Assembly (NCBI GenBank): GCA_023230565.1
Contig: JALNXD010000023.1
Span: 1 to 48,393 of the forward strand
Reading direction: 5' to 3'
Length of the DNA: 48,393 nt
Source: Syntrophales bacterium
GTDB lineage: Bacteria; Desulfobacterota; Syntrophia; Syntrophales; UBA2210
Part shown: piece after piece, positions 8,548-16,644 of the stretch
Layout of the letters: every line of letters starts with the position of its first letter
Position numbering within the stretch: position 1 is the stretch's first letter
Program-made: the position numbers and the translations under genes
The notes under the pieces: generated by a model
Database searches by the model: none
The model's input: only the letters and a program-made list of their open reading frames with translations
Told to the model about the DNA's origin: nothing

Positions 8548-9432
8548 CTATGTGCCCTGAAGCTCTTTCCACAGTCTTTTCGCTTTGCTGCTGTCAGGAT
8601 GCAGCGAAAGAACAAAGCCTACACGGGACAGGATTGTTTCTTTCAGTATTTCCGGGCGGCCGGCCTTCCAATGCAAATAGTGGGTACGGGCAAGGTTTAT
8701 ATGTGCCTCCTCGTGAAACGGATTTAATTCAAGGCTCTTCTTCCAGGCATCAATTGCCTTGTCAATGTCGCCGGTTTCCTCATACACCGCACCCATATTG
8801 TTCCACGCATCGCTGTCATCCGGTTCAAGCTCAATAAAATGTTCAAGAACAGTGTGTGCTTCGCTATACTTCCCCGTGGCAATGAAAAGATTGCCCAAAT
8901 TGAAGAGAGCCTTTCGATGTGAGGGATCCCTCCTGAGGACGCTCCGGTATGCCTGTTCCGCTTCATCATACATGTCATGGCGATCATAAAGAACGGCAAG
9001 GCAGAATCGGCAGTGCAGGCCCCCGGGATCAAGGGCCGCCGCCTTCTTGTATTGTCTGATTGCCCCGAAATAGTCGCCTTCGATTTCCAGAACATGGGCA
9101 ATATTGATCATTGCCTCCGAATTGCCCGGATCAACTGTAAGGACCTGATGATAAAGAGCCCTGGCACTCGCAAGACGGCCCATTTTTTCATACAGATACC
9201 CGAGATTATTAAGGGCTTCAGGATTCCGGGGTTCGAAATCGACTACCGTGCTGAAACACTTTTCCGCTTCGCGCCAGCGTTCACGGGCCAGGTATGAAAA
9301 CCCGAGATTCACTAATTCATCTGCGGTTTCCCGGGTCTTTCCGGCATCGAAACGTAAAGCTGACGAATTTTCGGGTCTGTCTTTCCGGTGTGCGCAACGT
9401 GAAGACGTTCTTTTTCTGCAGTGCCCGGCCAT
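8548..9432 (-). CDS. tetratricopeptide repeat protein
   Basis: This 294-residue protein is mostly made of about six to seven TPR units (residues 35-265), recognised by the W/L-G-Y-A-F-P spacing, for example the repeats containing PEALNNLGYLYEKMG and SDAWNNMGAVYEETG. No signal peptide or membrane segment is seen. TPR arrays act as protein docking surfaces; the partner is unknown. It is the third gene of an operon with the AAA ATPase (7-bp gap, with agga before the ATG) and the HTH protein, all downstream of a c-di-GMP riboswitch. An adaptor for the ATPase is a reasonable inference. Confidence 0.85.
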   Translation of the reverse strand: MAGHCRKRTSSRCAHRKDRPENSSALRFDAGKTRETADELVNLGFSYLARERWREAEKCFSTVVDFEPRNPEALNNLGYLYEKMGRLASARALYHQVLTVDPGNSEAMINIAHVLEIEGDYFGAIRQYKKAAALDPGGLHCRFCLAVLYDRHDMYDEAEQAYRSVLRRDPSHRKALFNLGNLFIATGKYSEAHTVLEHFIELEPDDSDAWNNMGAVYEETGDIDKAIDAWKKSLELNPFHEEAHINLARTHYLHWKAGRPEILKETILSRVGFVLSLHPDSSKAKRLWKELQGT

Positions 9433-9439
9433 ATTGTTC

Positions 9440-10687
9440 CTACAGGGAAACCGGTTGAATTTCGCTGTCGAACCTTTTTAACACTTCATCTCTGATCTCC
9501 CCCCATACCGAAACGGGATCGATCGTGCAGGATGACGCAAGCTTCGGGTATTTTTTCATCGTTTCCGCCGCCAGCAGCCCGGCAATCCTGGATCTGCTTT
9601 CATATGTGGAAGCAAGTGCCTCACGAACCAGACGCTCCGGAAGATCGATACTGATAAGATGATCTCCTAACTTGATTTCCTGAACCGACGATTTTTTCTT
9701 CATGATCGTTTCCGAATCAGCAGGATCCTCAATATCGCACTTTACATCCGTGACCGTTTCGTTCAAGGATTTTTCATCTTCATGAAAAAATAATTCTTCC
9801 GCGCTTTTCTCACTCTGCCCGGTATGAGGTCTGCTCCTCGGTTTTCGTTTCTGGGCAACAGGTCCTGTAATCTTCTGAAACCTTCCTCCGATAAATTCCA
9901 CTATCTGTCCCGAGATAAAATCGAAATCGTTCGTTTCACCCGTCTTCAGACACAGTTTGGCAATTTTATTTATGAGCCGGGGAGTGCCGAAATCGGAATA
10001 TTCCCAGAGCTCATCAATGGCGTCGGCCGTAAATATCGTTTTTCTTGCTCCTGCAAGGGCAAGGCGCCTTTCCACATACATTTTTACGACATCCCTTGAT
10101 TCAAGTTTATCTATTTTACTGTATGTTCCCACTCGCTGAAAAAGATTTGCCCTCTTCGGATGTTCCAGTCTTTTGGCAAATTCATGCTGCCCGGCGAGAA
10201 CAATTGTAAAAAGATTCCTGTGGTCCCCCTGCATATTGGTCAGAAGCCGGAGATTTTCAAGATTGGCAGGTGCAATGGCGTTTGCTTCATCTATAAAAAT
10301 GAGCACCTTCTTCCCTTTGGTGAAATTTGTAAACAGAAGCCCATTGAAAATCTCGAGAAGATTTACTTTCCGTTTCTCGTCACATTGTGTGTCTGTAAGC
10401 TGCCCGATTATTTCCTGGAGAATCTGAGTGAAGGTAATGCTTGGATTCGTAATGAGTACGATCTTATATTTATTTTGATCAAGCGAGTCGATAATCATTC
10501 GAAGCGAAAGTGTCTTTCCAAGTCCCACATCTCCAATTATAACGGCGATACATTCATCTCCTTCTTCAATGGCATAGCAGGTTTCCGCAATAGCATTCTC
10601 CATGGAAATGTGACAGTCCACATACATGGAAGGATCGGGCACATTATCAAAAGGCGGTTTCTTGAGACCCCAATATTCGTAATACAT
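9440..10687 (-). CDS. ExeA-like AAA ATPase
   Basis: This is an AAA+ ATPase of the ExeA/GspA and TniB/TnsC-like group. It opens with MYYEYWGLKKPPFDNVPDP, the typical ExeA N-terminus. Walker A is GDVGLGKT (residues 52-59) and Walker B is VLIFIDEA (about 128-135). LAGQHEF and the arginine-rich LFQRVGTYS segment follow. ExeA relatives assemble secretin or envelope complexes; TnsC relatives serve transposition. No secretin, pilin or transposase is nearby and there is no C-terminal peptidoglycan-binding domain, so the role is open. The C-terminal 140 residues look linker-like and charged. I moved the start to ATG 10687 because an AGGAGG precedes it. Confidence 0.83.
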   Translation of the reverse strand: MYYEYWGLKKPPFDNVPDPSMYVDCHISMENAIAETCYAIEEGDECIAVIIGDVGLGKTLSLRMIIDSLDQNKYKIVLITNPSITFTQILQEIIGQLTDTQCDEKRKVNLLEIFNGLLFTNFTKGKKVLIFIDEANAIAPANLENLRLLTNMQGDHRNLFTIVLAGQHEFAKRLEHPKRANLFQRVGTYSKIDKLESRDVVKMYVERRLALAGARKTIFTADAIDELWEYSDFGTPRLINKIAKLCLKTGETNDFDFISGQIVEFIGGRFQKITGPVAQKRKPRSRPHTGQSEKSAEELFFHEDEKSLNETVTDVKCDIEDPADSETIMKKKSSVQEIKLGDHLISIDLPERLVREALASTYESRSRIAGLLAAETMKKYPKLASSCTIDPVSVWGEIRDEVLKRFDSEIQPVSL

Positions 10688-10733
10688 AGTTATTACCTCC
10701 TCTTCAATCGACAATTGTATCGTCTTTCACCGG

Positions 10734-11279
10734 CTAATTCGATTTTAGGCCTGAATCTGTTTTTATAACTACATCGCGGTTTTTTTCTATGTATGTCAAA
10801 ATATCACTACACATAAAACGTCTGAGACGCCCTATCTTGAAACTTTTCAGCTCGCCTTTTTTGACAAGTGAATCGAGAAAACTTTTGCTGATATTGAGCA
10901 TCTTGATCACTTCCGCAGCTTTAAGCATTTTCAAGGGGCTGGATGTCTCGAATTGGAGCTTCAAAATGAAAGGCTTTCCATCGGGTCCTTTTCCCTCTAT
11001 TGTTTCTCCGGCATTCAAAATTTCCAGTATGCGGCGGTTTGACTGAAATGCGTCTGTCTGTTCCCTGGTTAATGAAAGAGCAATATTGAAATCTTCCGAT
11101 ACTCCTTCTTCACGGAGTGCCACTCTTTTCAACGCCTCCTCGCGCCCGGCCGGCACCCTTTCTTCAAAAGAAGCGATGTTCATCAGGCGCACCCCGTTAC
11201 CATTACCATTCAGATCCGTCCGGTTTTCAACGGTGCGGCAGAGTTTCTTTCGTAATTTGGCAATACAGATTTTTTCCAT
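10734..11279 (-). CDS. excisionase-type helix-turn-helix protein
   Basis: This 181-residue protein ends in a DNA-binding domain of the excisionase/MerR-like HTH_17 type (about residues 118-165): KAAEVIKMLNISKSFLDSL followed by a wing with KIGRLRRF. The first 110 residues have no recognised domain, with a region around residues 70-100 that looks like a short regulatory or dimerisation part. The ATG at 11279 has GGAGGAG just upstream. It is the first gene after the riboswitch, 46 bp from the ATPase gene. It may regulate the operon or target DNA for the ATPase; neither can be shown here. Confidence 0.8.
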   Translation of the reverse strand: MEKICIAKLRKKLCRTVENRTDLNGNGNGVRLMNIASFEERVPAGREEALKRVALREEGVSEDFNIALSLTREQTDAFQSNRRILEILNAGETIEGKGPDGKPFILKLQFETSSPLKMLKAAEVIKMLNISKSFLDSLVKKGELKSFKIGRLRRFMCSDILTYIEKNRDVVIKTDSGLKSN

Positions 11280-11443
11280 TCACTCCTCCTTTCTTTCAAG
11301 ATTCATTCTTCCAGCCGAAAATACTGGATTTTCCCCTCCTTTCATCGTAAAGGCGAACCCCTGACGGGAGGGGATGAGGAAATGGAGTTTTTAGAAAAAC
11401 GAGGGTTGGAAATTCCAAACAAAAAAACATGCAATGGAAGAAT

Positions 11444-11531
11444 GAAAACTTCGGTAACCTGGCGATCGCCCCGCAGGGGACCCATAGCTTTGCGTCCCGC
11501 CCTCTCGAGCAGTTTGCCTTTATCGGTTTTC
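11444..11531 (-). ncRNA. class I cyclic di-GMP riboswitch (GEMM-I)
   Basis: Read on the minus strand, this matches the GEMM-I aptamer closely. P1 is GAAAAC (11531-11526) pairing with GTTTTC (11449-11444). The core GGCAAAC lies at 11518-11512, a GCTC/GGGC stem is capped by a GAGA GNRA tetraloop at 11506-11503, GGGACGCAAAGC lies at 11498-11487, a CCCC/GGGG P3 helix follows, and GGTTACCG closes it (11459-11452). The base before CAAAC is G, the identity linked with c-di-GMP; the cGAMP-sensing variants carry A there. It lies 164 nt upstream of the HTH gene. The expression platform is unclear: a weak hairpin with a U-run (11390-11420) and a CCCCTCC/GGAGGGG pairing are candidates. Confidence 0.9.
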
Positions 11532-11562
11532 AAAGATCATATCGACAAGTAATTGTTCGTTT

Positions 11563-11589
11563 TTTATATCGCATCTGTCCGCCTGTCAA
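11563..11589 (-). promoter_or_regulatory. sigma70-like promoter for the riboswitch operon
   Basis: A perfect -35 TTGACA (11589-11584) is followed after 15 bp by TATAAA (11568-11563). Transcription would begin near 11556, about 25 nt before the aptamer, which fits. The spacer is slightly short. Confidence 0.6.
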
Positions 11590-11921
11590 GGGCCCGCATG
11601 TGGTATTACATCACAGCCTGCTGCGGCGCATGCCTGTGCAGTCTCAATTGTCAAGACTTGCACCCTTGAATACGTATGTGAAAGCTTCGATGACTTCCCG
11701 CTATAGTGCACGGCTCGGCCGGCATAAGAAGCTTTTAAGTAAATACTGCGAGAGCTCATTTATTTTATGATTCAGTGTCATGATAATTTTGCCCGCTCTA
11801 ACGCGAGAGAGAAGAAAAATGTTGACAGAATATTCTATTCACTGTAGGTGCACTTTACATACACTATGCAGCATAAGATTAAATATTATTTATATAATAT
11901 GGAGGGTTACACTAATTTTCA
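11590..11921. other. intergenic region between divergent operons
   Basis: This stretch of about 330 bp has no convincing gene. It holds a TTGACA at 11822-11827 without a good -10 at the right distance, and an AT-rich stretch with TATAAT at 11893-11898 just upstream of the UPF0316 gene. A ggaggg at 11901-11906 is about 15 bases from that gene's ATG, far for a ribosome binding site. Confidence 0.5.
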
Positions 11922-12512
11922 ATGGAGTTTCAAACCATTTTCGAATCCGATTTTTTTAAGTGGGTCGCGGTACCCGTTCTGATTTTCCTTGCCCGGATTA
12001 TCGACGTATCTCTCGGGACGATCCGCATTATCTACATCTCCCGCGGCATGAAGCTTCTTGCGCCGCTGTTCGGATTCTTTGAAATTCTCATCTGGCTTAT
12101 CGCGATCGGCCAAATAATGCAGAATGTTACCAATCTTGTATATTATCTGGCATATGCCATCGGTTTTGCTTCGGGAAACTTTGTGGGGATTTTGATCGAA
12201 GAACGCCTCGCCGTGGGGAAGGTCGTTCTGAGAATCATTACTCAGAAAGATGCATCGGCACTTATCATTGAGCTTCGATCGCGGGGGTACGGCGTAACCG
12301 TGGCCGATGCGTGGGGAGCGACAGGAGCGGTAAAATTAATCTTTACGATCGTCGGCAGGAAGGAATTGAAAAAAATTATCTGCCTGCTGGAGCAATTCAA
12401 CCCAAAGGCTTTTTTCTCGGTCGAAGACGTCAGGCTCGCCCGGGAGGGTATTTTCCCTCCTAATGGCGGCTCCTTGCTCAAAAAGCTGAAGTTTTCCAGA
12501 AAAGGAAAATGA
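11922..12512 (+). CDS. UPF0316 / DUF2179-family membrane protein
   Basis: This 196-residue protein has three hydrophobic segments in its first 100 residues, including ARIIDVSLGTIRIIYISRG, the characteristic start of the UPF0316 family, and YAIGFASGNFVGILIEE. A soluble C-terminal DUF2179-type domain follows (about residues 105-180). The family is widespread and has no settled function; the domain may sense a small ligand. It is a single-gene unit, divergent from the riboswitch operon and converging on tyrA across 254 bp. Confidence 0.85.
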   Translation: MEFQTIFESDFFKWVAVPVLIFLARIIDVSLGTIRIIYISRGMKLLAPLFGFFEILIWLIAIGQIMQNVTNLVYYLAYAIGFASGNFVGILIEERLAVGKVVLRIITQKDASALIIELRSRGYGVTVADAWGATGAVKLIFTIVGRKELKKIICLLEQFNPKAFFSVEDVRLAREGIFPPNGGSLLKKLKFSRKGK

Positions 12513-12570
12513 CAGATAGTGATATTATCTTGCCATCACCAGCGCAGGAAAACGTTTGCGAACTTTGACA

Positions 12571-12616
12571 GAAATCCACAGCCCTGTGAATAACCTTGTT
12601 GATAGCCTTGTGGAGA
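12571..12616. other. DnaA-box-like cluster
   Basis: The minus-strand TTATTCACA (12593-12585) matches the DnaA box consensus TTWTNCACA. A head-to-head aaatccaca (12572-12580) and a tgtggaga (12609-12616) are near matches. An AT-rich stretch follows (about 12648-12725). There are only three boxes and no dnaA, dnaN or rpmH nearby, so an origin is not claimed. Confidence 0.25.
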
Positions 12617-12766
12617 GGCGGCTAAACTTTCGGGTTGTAAAGAAAAATTAACACTTTGCCCATTGATTAGGCAACCTGAATTGTAAAGTATTATTAATAA
12701 CTTGCTGTTTTGTGACTTATTTTCAAACAGATAGCAATCATGCCCGCGCACCGGATCCGCCTGTTT

Positions 12767-13531
12767 TTATTCATTCTGATTCCCTTCTCCGAGATATTCG
12801 GCAAACTTTTCCACGTCGCCGCGAGATATCAAATCTTTAATCTCACTCAATGATTTTTCATAAAGAGCAAGCATTTCTCTCATGTGAGGATTTTTAAGTA
12901 TGATCTCGGCATGGAGTTTTGCCTGATCGCCTACCGTTTTGTCTATAATCGACTGTTTCAACAAGAAAAGCGGCGTTGTGAAGTCCTTCAGTTCATCAGG
13001 AGCAATACCCGTTTTCTGCAAGGCGGCATACATTGTCATCGTATTCAGATGATTAAGCCCCTGTATGACGGACATGATTCGGTCGTGGCGATGCGGCGTT
13101 GTTTCTATGACATGCGCGCCGGCACACACGAAAAGCTCCCGAAGCCATTCTATCCAATGCGGGGCCCGGACAGGACACAGCACTACATTCAGCCCCTTTA
13201 CGGTATCGACGGAAGGGCCGAAAAGAGGATGGCATCCGATGACTTCCGCTCTCGTCGATTCGCACATCCACTTCACCGGTTCTTCTTTCAGAGAAGTCAA
13301 ATCCATCAGCAGGTCATCCGGTCCGAGGAGCGGGCCGGCCAGTTCAATAACCTCGCGTGTCACATGTATCGGAACGGCGATCACAACGACATGGCATCCG
13401 GATACGGCTTTTTTGATTTCATCTCCTTTTTCAACCGCATGCACCGTGCAGCCCTGCTCGCTCAGAAATTTTACACACCAGGCCCCCATGCCCTTCCCCC
13501 CGCCGATTACCGCAACTTTAAAATCCGTCAT
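12767..13531 (-). CDS. tyrA: prephenate dehydrogenase
   Basis: TyrA oxidises and decarboxylates prephenate to 4-hydroxyphenylpyruvate for tyrosine synthesis. The Rossmann NAD(P)-binding motif reads GGGKGMG near the N-terminus. GCHPLFGPS holds the catalytic His, and a helical dimerisation domain follows with HDRIMSVIQGLNH. It is a monofunctional enzyme of 254 residues, without the chorismate mutase domain (which is fused to PheA here) and without an ACT domain. It is the last gene of the trp operon, its ATG overlapping the trpF stop as ATGA. That tail position, where trpBA would be expected, is unusual. Confidence 0.93.
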   Translation of the reverse strand: MTDFKVAVIGGGKGMGAWCVKFLSEQGCTVHAVEKGDEIKKAVSGCHVVVIAVPIHVTREVIELAGPLLGPDDLLMDLTSLKEEPVKWMCESTRAEVIGCHPLFGPSVDTVKGLNVVLCPVRAPHWIEWLRELFVCAGAHVIETTPHRHDRIMSVIQGLNHLNTMTMYAALQKTGIAPDELKDFTTPLFLLKQSIIDKTVGDQAKLHAEIILKNPHMREMLALYEKSLSEIKDLISRGDVEKFAEYLGEGNQNE

Positions 13532-14259
13532 AGCTGATTTCCTTTTTTTCTTTGTAGTTCAACACGTTCATCAGAAGGTATCCGCATCGTGCGTTTGCAG
13601 TTGCTCATCTTTCTGAAAACCGGTCCGGCCCTGCCATCATTCCTGCACATATTTTTTATTATCAGTATTATTTCCCTCATTGTTGCGTGGTCCTTTATTC
13701 CCGGCGCGATTTCACAACCGCTGTTGATGTCGACTGCCGATGGCGATACGATCGAAACGGCATCGGCGATATTCTTCACGGCAAGACCGCCGGCCAAAAT
13801 AAGTGGACGCCTGGTTCCGACGATCCGCGCAAGTTCCCAGTCCGGCCTCGTCCCCGTGCCGCCATACAGGTTTTTCGTACGGCCGTCTATCAGGAGGGCT
13901 CCGACCGGATAGCGGACAAGATCTTCCACGTCTTCAAGTGTCCGGGGAAAGCCCGCCTTTATCACACTGAAAGAAGGAAAGTTCAAACAGAATCCGGGTG
14001 TTTCGTCGCCATGAAGCTGAATCATATCAAGCCGGCAGAAAGATTTGATCTCCTCAATTCGCTTTGCGCGGCAATTCACAAAAACTCCGACTGATATTGT
14101 TTCCGGCGGCAGTATCCCCACTATTTCTTTCACGGTTTCGGGCGGTACATACCGGGGACTTTCCTGATAAAAGATAAAGCCCACTGCGTGAGCGCCGCTT
14201 TCAGCGGCCGCCAGTGCATCGGCACGGTTGGTAATGCCGCACATTTTGATTTCCGTCAT
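13528..14259 (-). CDS. trpF: phosphoribosylanthranilate isomerase
   Basis: TrpF carries out the Amadori rearrangement of phosphoribosylanthranilate to CdRP, the third tryptophan step. Catalytic Cys7 is in KMCGITNRADA, and the catalytic Asp is in LLIDGRTKNLYGGTG. LAGGLAVKNI forms the phosphate site. The TIM barrel is complete by about residue 205, but the frame continues for nearly 40 basic residues (from CRNDGRAG to GNQL) before stopping inside the tyrA start. The tail is likely a product of 3' drift that maintains coupling to tyrA. It overlaps trpC by 4 bp. Confidence 0.93.
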   Translation of the reverse strand: MTEIKMCGITNRADALAAAESGAHAVGFIFYQESPRYVPPETVKEIVGILPPETISVGVFVNCRAKRIEEIKSFCRLDMIQLHGDETPGFCLNFPSFSVIKAGFPRTLEDVEDLVRYPVGALLIDGRTKNLYGGTGTRPDWELARIVGTRRPLILAGGLAVKNIADAVSIVSPSAVDINSGCEIAPGIKDHATMREIILIIKNMCRNDGRAGPVFRKMSNCKRTMRIPSDERVELQRKKGNQL

Positions 14260-15035
14260 TTCTTCTTACCCGTCAATCCCTCCAGAGCCGCCACGACATC
14301 ATTGCTTCTCATGAGCGATTCACCTATGAGAAACGCGTGAATTCCCTTTTCTGAAAGAACGTCTATCTCGTTTCGGGACCAAATGCCGCTTTCCGAAACA
14401 ATGCATATCCAGGGAGGGATAAACGGCGCAAGCGAGGCGCTTACGGTTATGTCCGTTACAAACGTGTCAAGATCGCGGTTGTTGATCCCGATGATCGTCG
14501 CACCCGCGAAAAGGGCCTTCTTGAGCTCCTTCATTGTGTGCACTTCCACCAGAGGCGCCATATGCAGCAATTCCGCAAGGGCAATAAAGCGGGCAAGCGT
14601 ATGGGCATCCAGGATTCTCGCGATCAAGAGGAGTGCATCGCCTCCGAATACTCTCGTTTCATAGATCTGATAGGGGTCGATTATGAAATCCTTTCTCAAC
14701 AGGGGAAGCCCGGTTATCCGCCGTATCCGGGCCAGATATTCGATCGACCCCTCGAAAAACTTCTCTTCCGTAAGAACGGAAAGAGCCGAAGCTCCTCCCC
14801 TTTCGTAATTACGGGCTATCGCCAGGGGGTCAAAATCTTCCGCTATGCGCCCTTTCGATGGAGAACTCCGCTTGATCTCCGCGATTACCGCCGGACTTTT
14901 TTTCTCAAGCGCCGCCATAAAGTCGCGCGGCTTCGGGGCTTCTTTCACAGCTTCCATAATCGACCCGATGGGGAGCGAGATCTTCCTGTGCTCGAGTTCC
15001 TTTTTTTTGGCGGCGATGATCCGGTCCAGTATCAT
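14256..15035 (-). CDS. trpC: indole-3-glycerol phosphate synthase
   Basis: TrpC closes the indole ring, converting CdRP to indole-3-glycerol phosphate with loss of CO2 and water. Recognisable parts are IAEIKRSSPSKG with the catalytic Lys, LLRKDFIIDPYQIYE with the second catalytic Lys, IGINNRDLDTF, and VSESGIWSRNE. At 259 residues it is a monofunctional TIM barrel of standard length. It overlaps trpF by 4 bp and follows trpD by 7 bp, so the genes are tightly coupled. Its product needs TrpA and TrpB, neither of which is in the window. Confidence 0.95.
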   Translation of the reverse strand: MILDRIIAAKKKELEHRKISLPIGSIMEAVKEAPKPRDFMAALEKKSPAVIAEIKRSSPSKGRIAEDFDPLAIARNYERGGASALSVLTEEKFFEGSIEYLARIRRITGLPLLRKDFIIDPYQIYETRVFGGDALLLIARILDAHTLARFIALAELLHMAPLVEVHTMKELKKALFAGATIIGINNRDLDTFVTDITVSASLAPFIPPWICIVSESGIWSRNEIDVLSEKGIHAFLIGESLMRSNDVVAALEGLTGKKK

Positions 15036-15042
15036 ACCATTC

Positions 15043-16053
15043 TCAGCGGTTGGTTATTTCGATAAGAGCCCTCAGCTTTTGTAGCGCAAACCCTTCATCA
15101 ATGCAATGTTCCGCAATGGAAATTCCTTCCTCGAGAGTACGGGCCTTCTCTCCGGCCATTATTGCCAGGCCTGAATTGAGAAGGACGATGTCCCTCGCCG
15201 CACCTTTTGTGCCCGTAAGAACTTCCATTGCAATTTTCGCATTCGCATCGGCATTGCCGCCTTGTATCCGATCATGCGAATGCAGGGTTTTAAAATACCG
15301 CAACGGATCCAGGTTACAGGTAGTCATTATCCCGTCGTGCAATTCCGAAATCCGTGTGTGGCCGGTTACTGTGGCCTCATCAAGCCCATCGGCGCCGTGA
15401 ACCACAAAGGCCCTCTTCGTACCGAGCTTCTTCAATACACCGGTAAATGTCTCTGTGAGTTCAGGATCATACACACCGATCAGCTGCGATGTTGCCCCCG
15501 CAGGATTGGCGAGCGGTCCGAGCATATTGAAAATCGTTCTGACTCCCACTTCTTTTCTGGGCTTTGCGGCGTACTTCATGGCTCCGTGGAGAGACTGCGC
15601 AAAAAGAAAACCGATACCGATCTCCTGCAGGGATTCCTCCACTGTTTCCGGTTCTGCCCTGATATTCACTCCGAGCGCTTCAAGAACATCGGCGCTTCCG
15701 CATCCGCTGGAAACAGCGCGATTTCCGTGTTTCGCCACGGTAATTCCCGCTGCCGAGACGACAAAAGCGGCCGTAGTTGAAATATTGAAGGTGTTCTTCC
15801 CGTCACCGCCGGTCCCGCATGTATCCACAATGACTGAAGCTCGGGCATCGATTTTTACAGCCCTTCGGCGCATGATACGGGCCGCACCCGTTATTTCGTC
15901 GACCGTTTCCCCTTTCATGCGAAGCCCGGTAATAAAGGCCCCCATCTGGGCTTCGGTTGCATCGCCTTCCATGATTTCATCCATAACCGCCATCATTTCC
16001 CGTTCGCTCAGATTATGCCCTTCTACCAGAAGGGCAATGGCTTCTTTTATCAT
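15043..16053 (-). CDS. trpD: anthranilate phosphoribosyltransferase
   Basis: TrpD joins anthranilate to PRPP. The PRPP-binding GTGGDGKNTFNISTTAAFV motif, KHGNRAVSSGCGSADVLEALG and the FNMLGPLANP segment are all intact. Its 336 residues match the stand-alone form, not fused to TrpG. The ATG at 16053 overlaps the trpG stop by 4 bp. Confidence 0.95.
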   Translation of the reverse strand: MIKEAIALLVEGHNLSEREMMAVMDEIMEGDATEAQMGAFITGLRMKGETVDEITGAARIMRRRAVKIDARASVIVDTCGTGGDGKNTFNISTTAAFVVSAAGITVAKHGNRAVSSGCGSADVLEALGVNIRAEPETVEESLQEIGIGFLFAQSLHGAMKYAAKPRKEVGVRTIFNMLGPLANPAGATSQLIGVYDPELTETFTGVLKKLGTKRAFVVHGADGLDEATVTGHTRISELHDGIMTTCNLDPLRYFKTLHSHDRIQGGNADANAKIAMEVLTGTKGAARDIVLLNSGLAIMAGEKARTLEEGISIAEHCIDEGFALQKLRALIEITNR

Positions 16054-16637
16054 TTTGAATCCCCTTCACTGTAATGTAAAAAATTTTTTATTATCTTTTT
16101 ACCCTGCGGAGTGAGAATCGATTCGGGATGGAACTGCACTCCTTCCGTTGGATAGGCCCTGTGCCGTATCCCCATGACTTCGCCTTCTTCGGTCCGGGCA
16201 CTGATCTCCAGGCAGCGGGGAATGGTCTTTCGATCGAGGATCAGCGAGTGATACCGGCCCGCAGCAAAGGGAGAAGGAAGTCCCGAATAGATGGTTTTAC
16301 CGTCATTTAAAATGAGCGAAGCCTTCCCATGCATTATACGCTCGGCTCTGATTACGGACGCGCCGAATGCATAGCCGATCGCCTGATGCCCCAGGCAGAT
16401 TCCCATAATCGGCACTTCCTGAAAAAAATTGGATATAATCGATACCGTCGCACCTGCTTCTCCGGGAGAGCGCGGTCCGGGAGATATGAAGATGCATTCC
16501 GGTTTCAGTGTTTTAATCTGCTCAATTGTAATGCAGTCGTTCCTGAATACGGCGACTTCGCGTCCGAGCTGCCCGAGATATTGCACGATATTGTAGCTGA
16601 ACGAATCATAGTTATCGATCAGAAGAACCATTGTCAT
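16050..16637 (-). CDS. trpG: anthranilate synthase component II (glutamine amidotransferase)
   Basis: TrpG supplies ammonia from glutamine to TrpE. The class I amidotransferase triad is visible: Cys in MGICLGHQAIGY, and His and Glu in VQFHPESIL. The LLIDNYDSFSYNIVQYL start is typical. At 195 residues it may also serve p-aminobenzoate synthesis as PabA, as dual-use TrpG proteins do in other bacteria; no pabB is present here. It lies 7 bp after trpE. Confidence 0.95.
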   Translation of the reverse strand: MTMVLLIDNYDSFSYNIVQYLGQLGREVAVFRNDCITIEQIKTLKPECIFISPGPRSPGEAGATVSIISNFFQEVPIMGICLGHQAIGYAFGASVIRAERIMHGKASLILNDGKTIYSGLPSPFAAGRYHSLILDRKTIPRCLEISARTEEGEVMGIRHRAYPTEGVQFHPESILTPQGKKIIKNFLHYSEGDSK

Positions 16638-16644
16638 TTCCCCC

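Noticed and set aside
9225..9245. tRNA T-loop-like ggttcgaaatc
   Set aside because: It lies within the TPR gene and no acceptor or anticodon stems can be formed around it.
9440..11279. Transposition module of the Tn7/TniB type
   Set aside because: The ATPase is TnsC/TniB-like only at superfamily level; no transposase, terminal repeats or target duplications are visible.
11444..11531. cGAMP-sensing GEMM-Ib riboswitch
   Set aside because: The base before CAAAC is G, as in c-di-GMP aptamers; the cGAMP variants have A at this place.
11822..11850. TTGACA as promoter of the UPF0316 gene
   Set aside because: No acceptable -10 lies at 16-18 bp (the 17-bp position reads TAGGTG).
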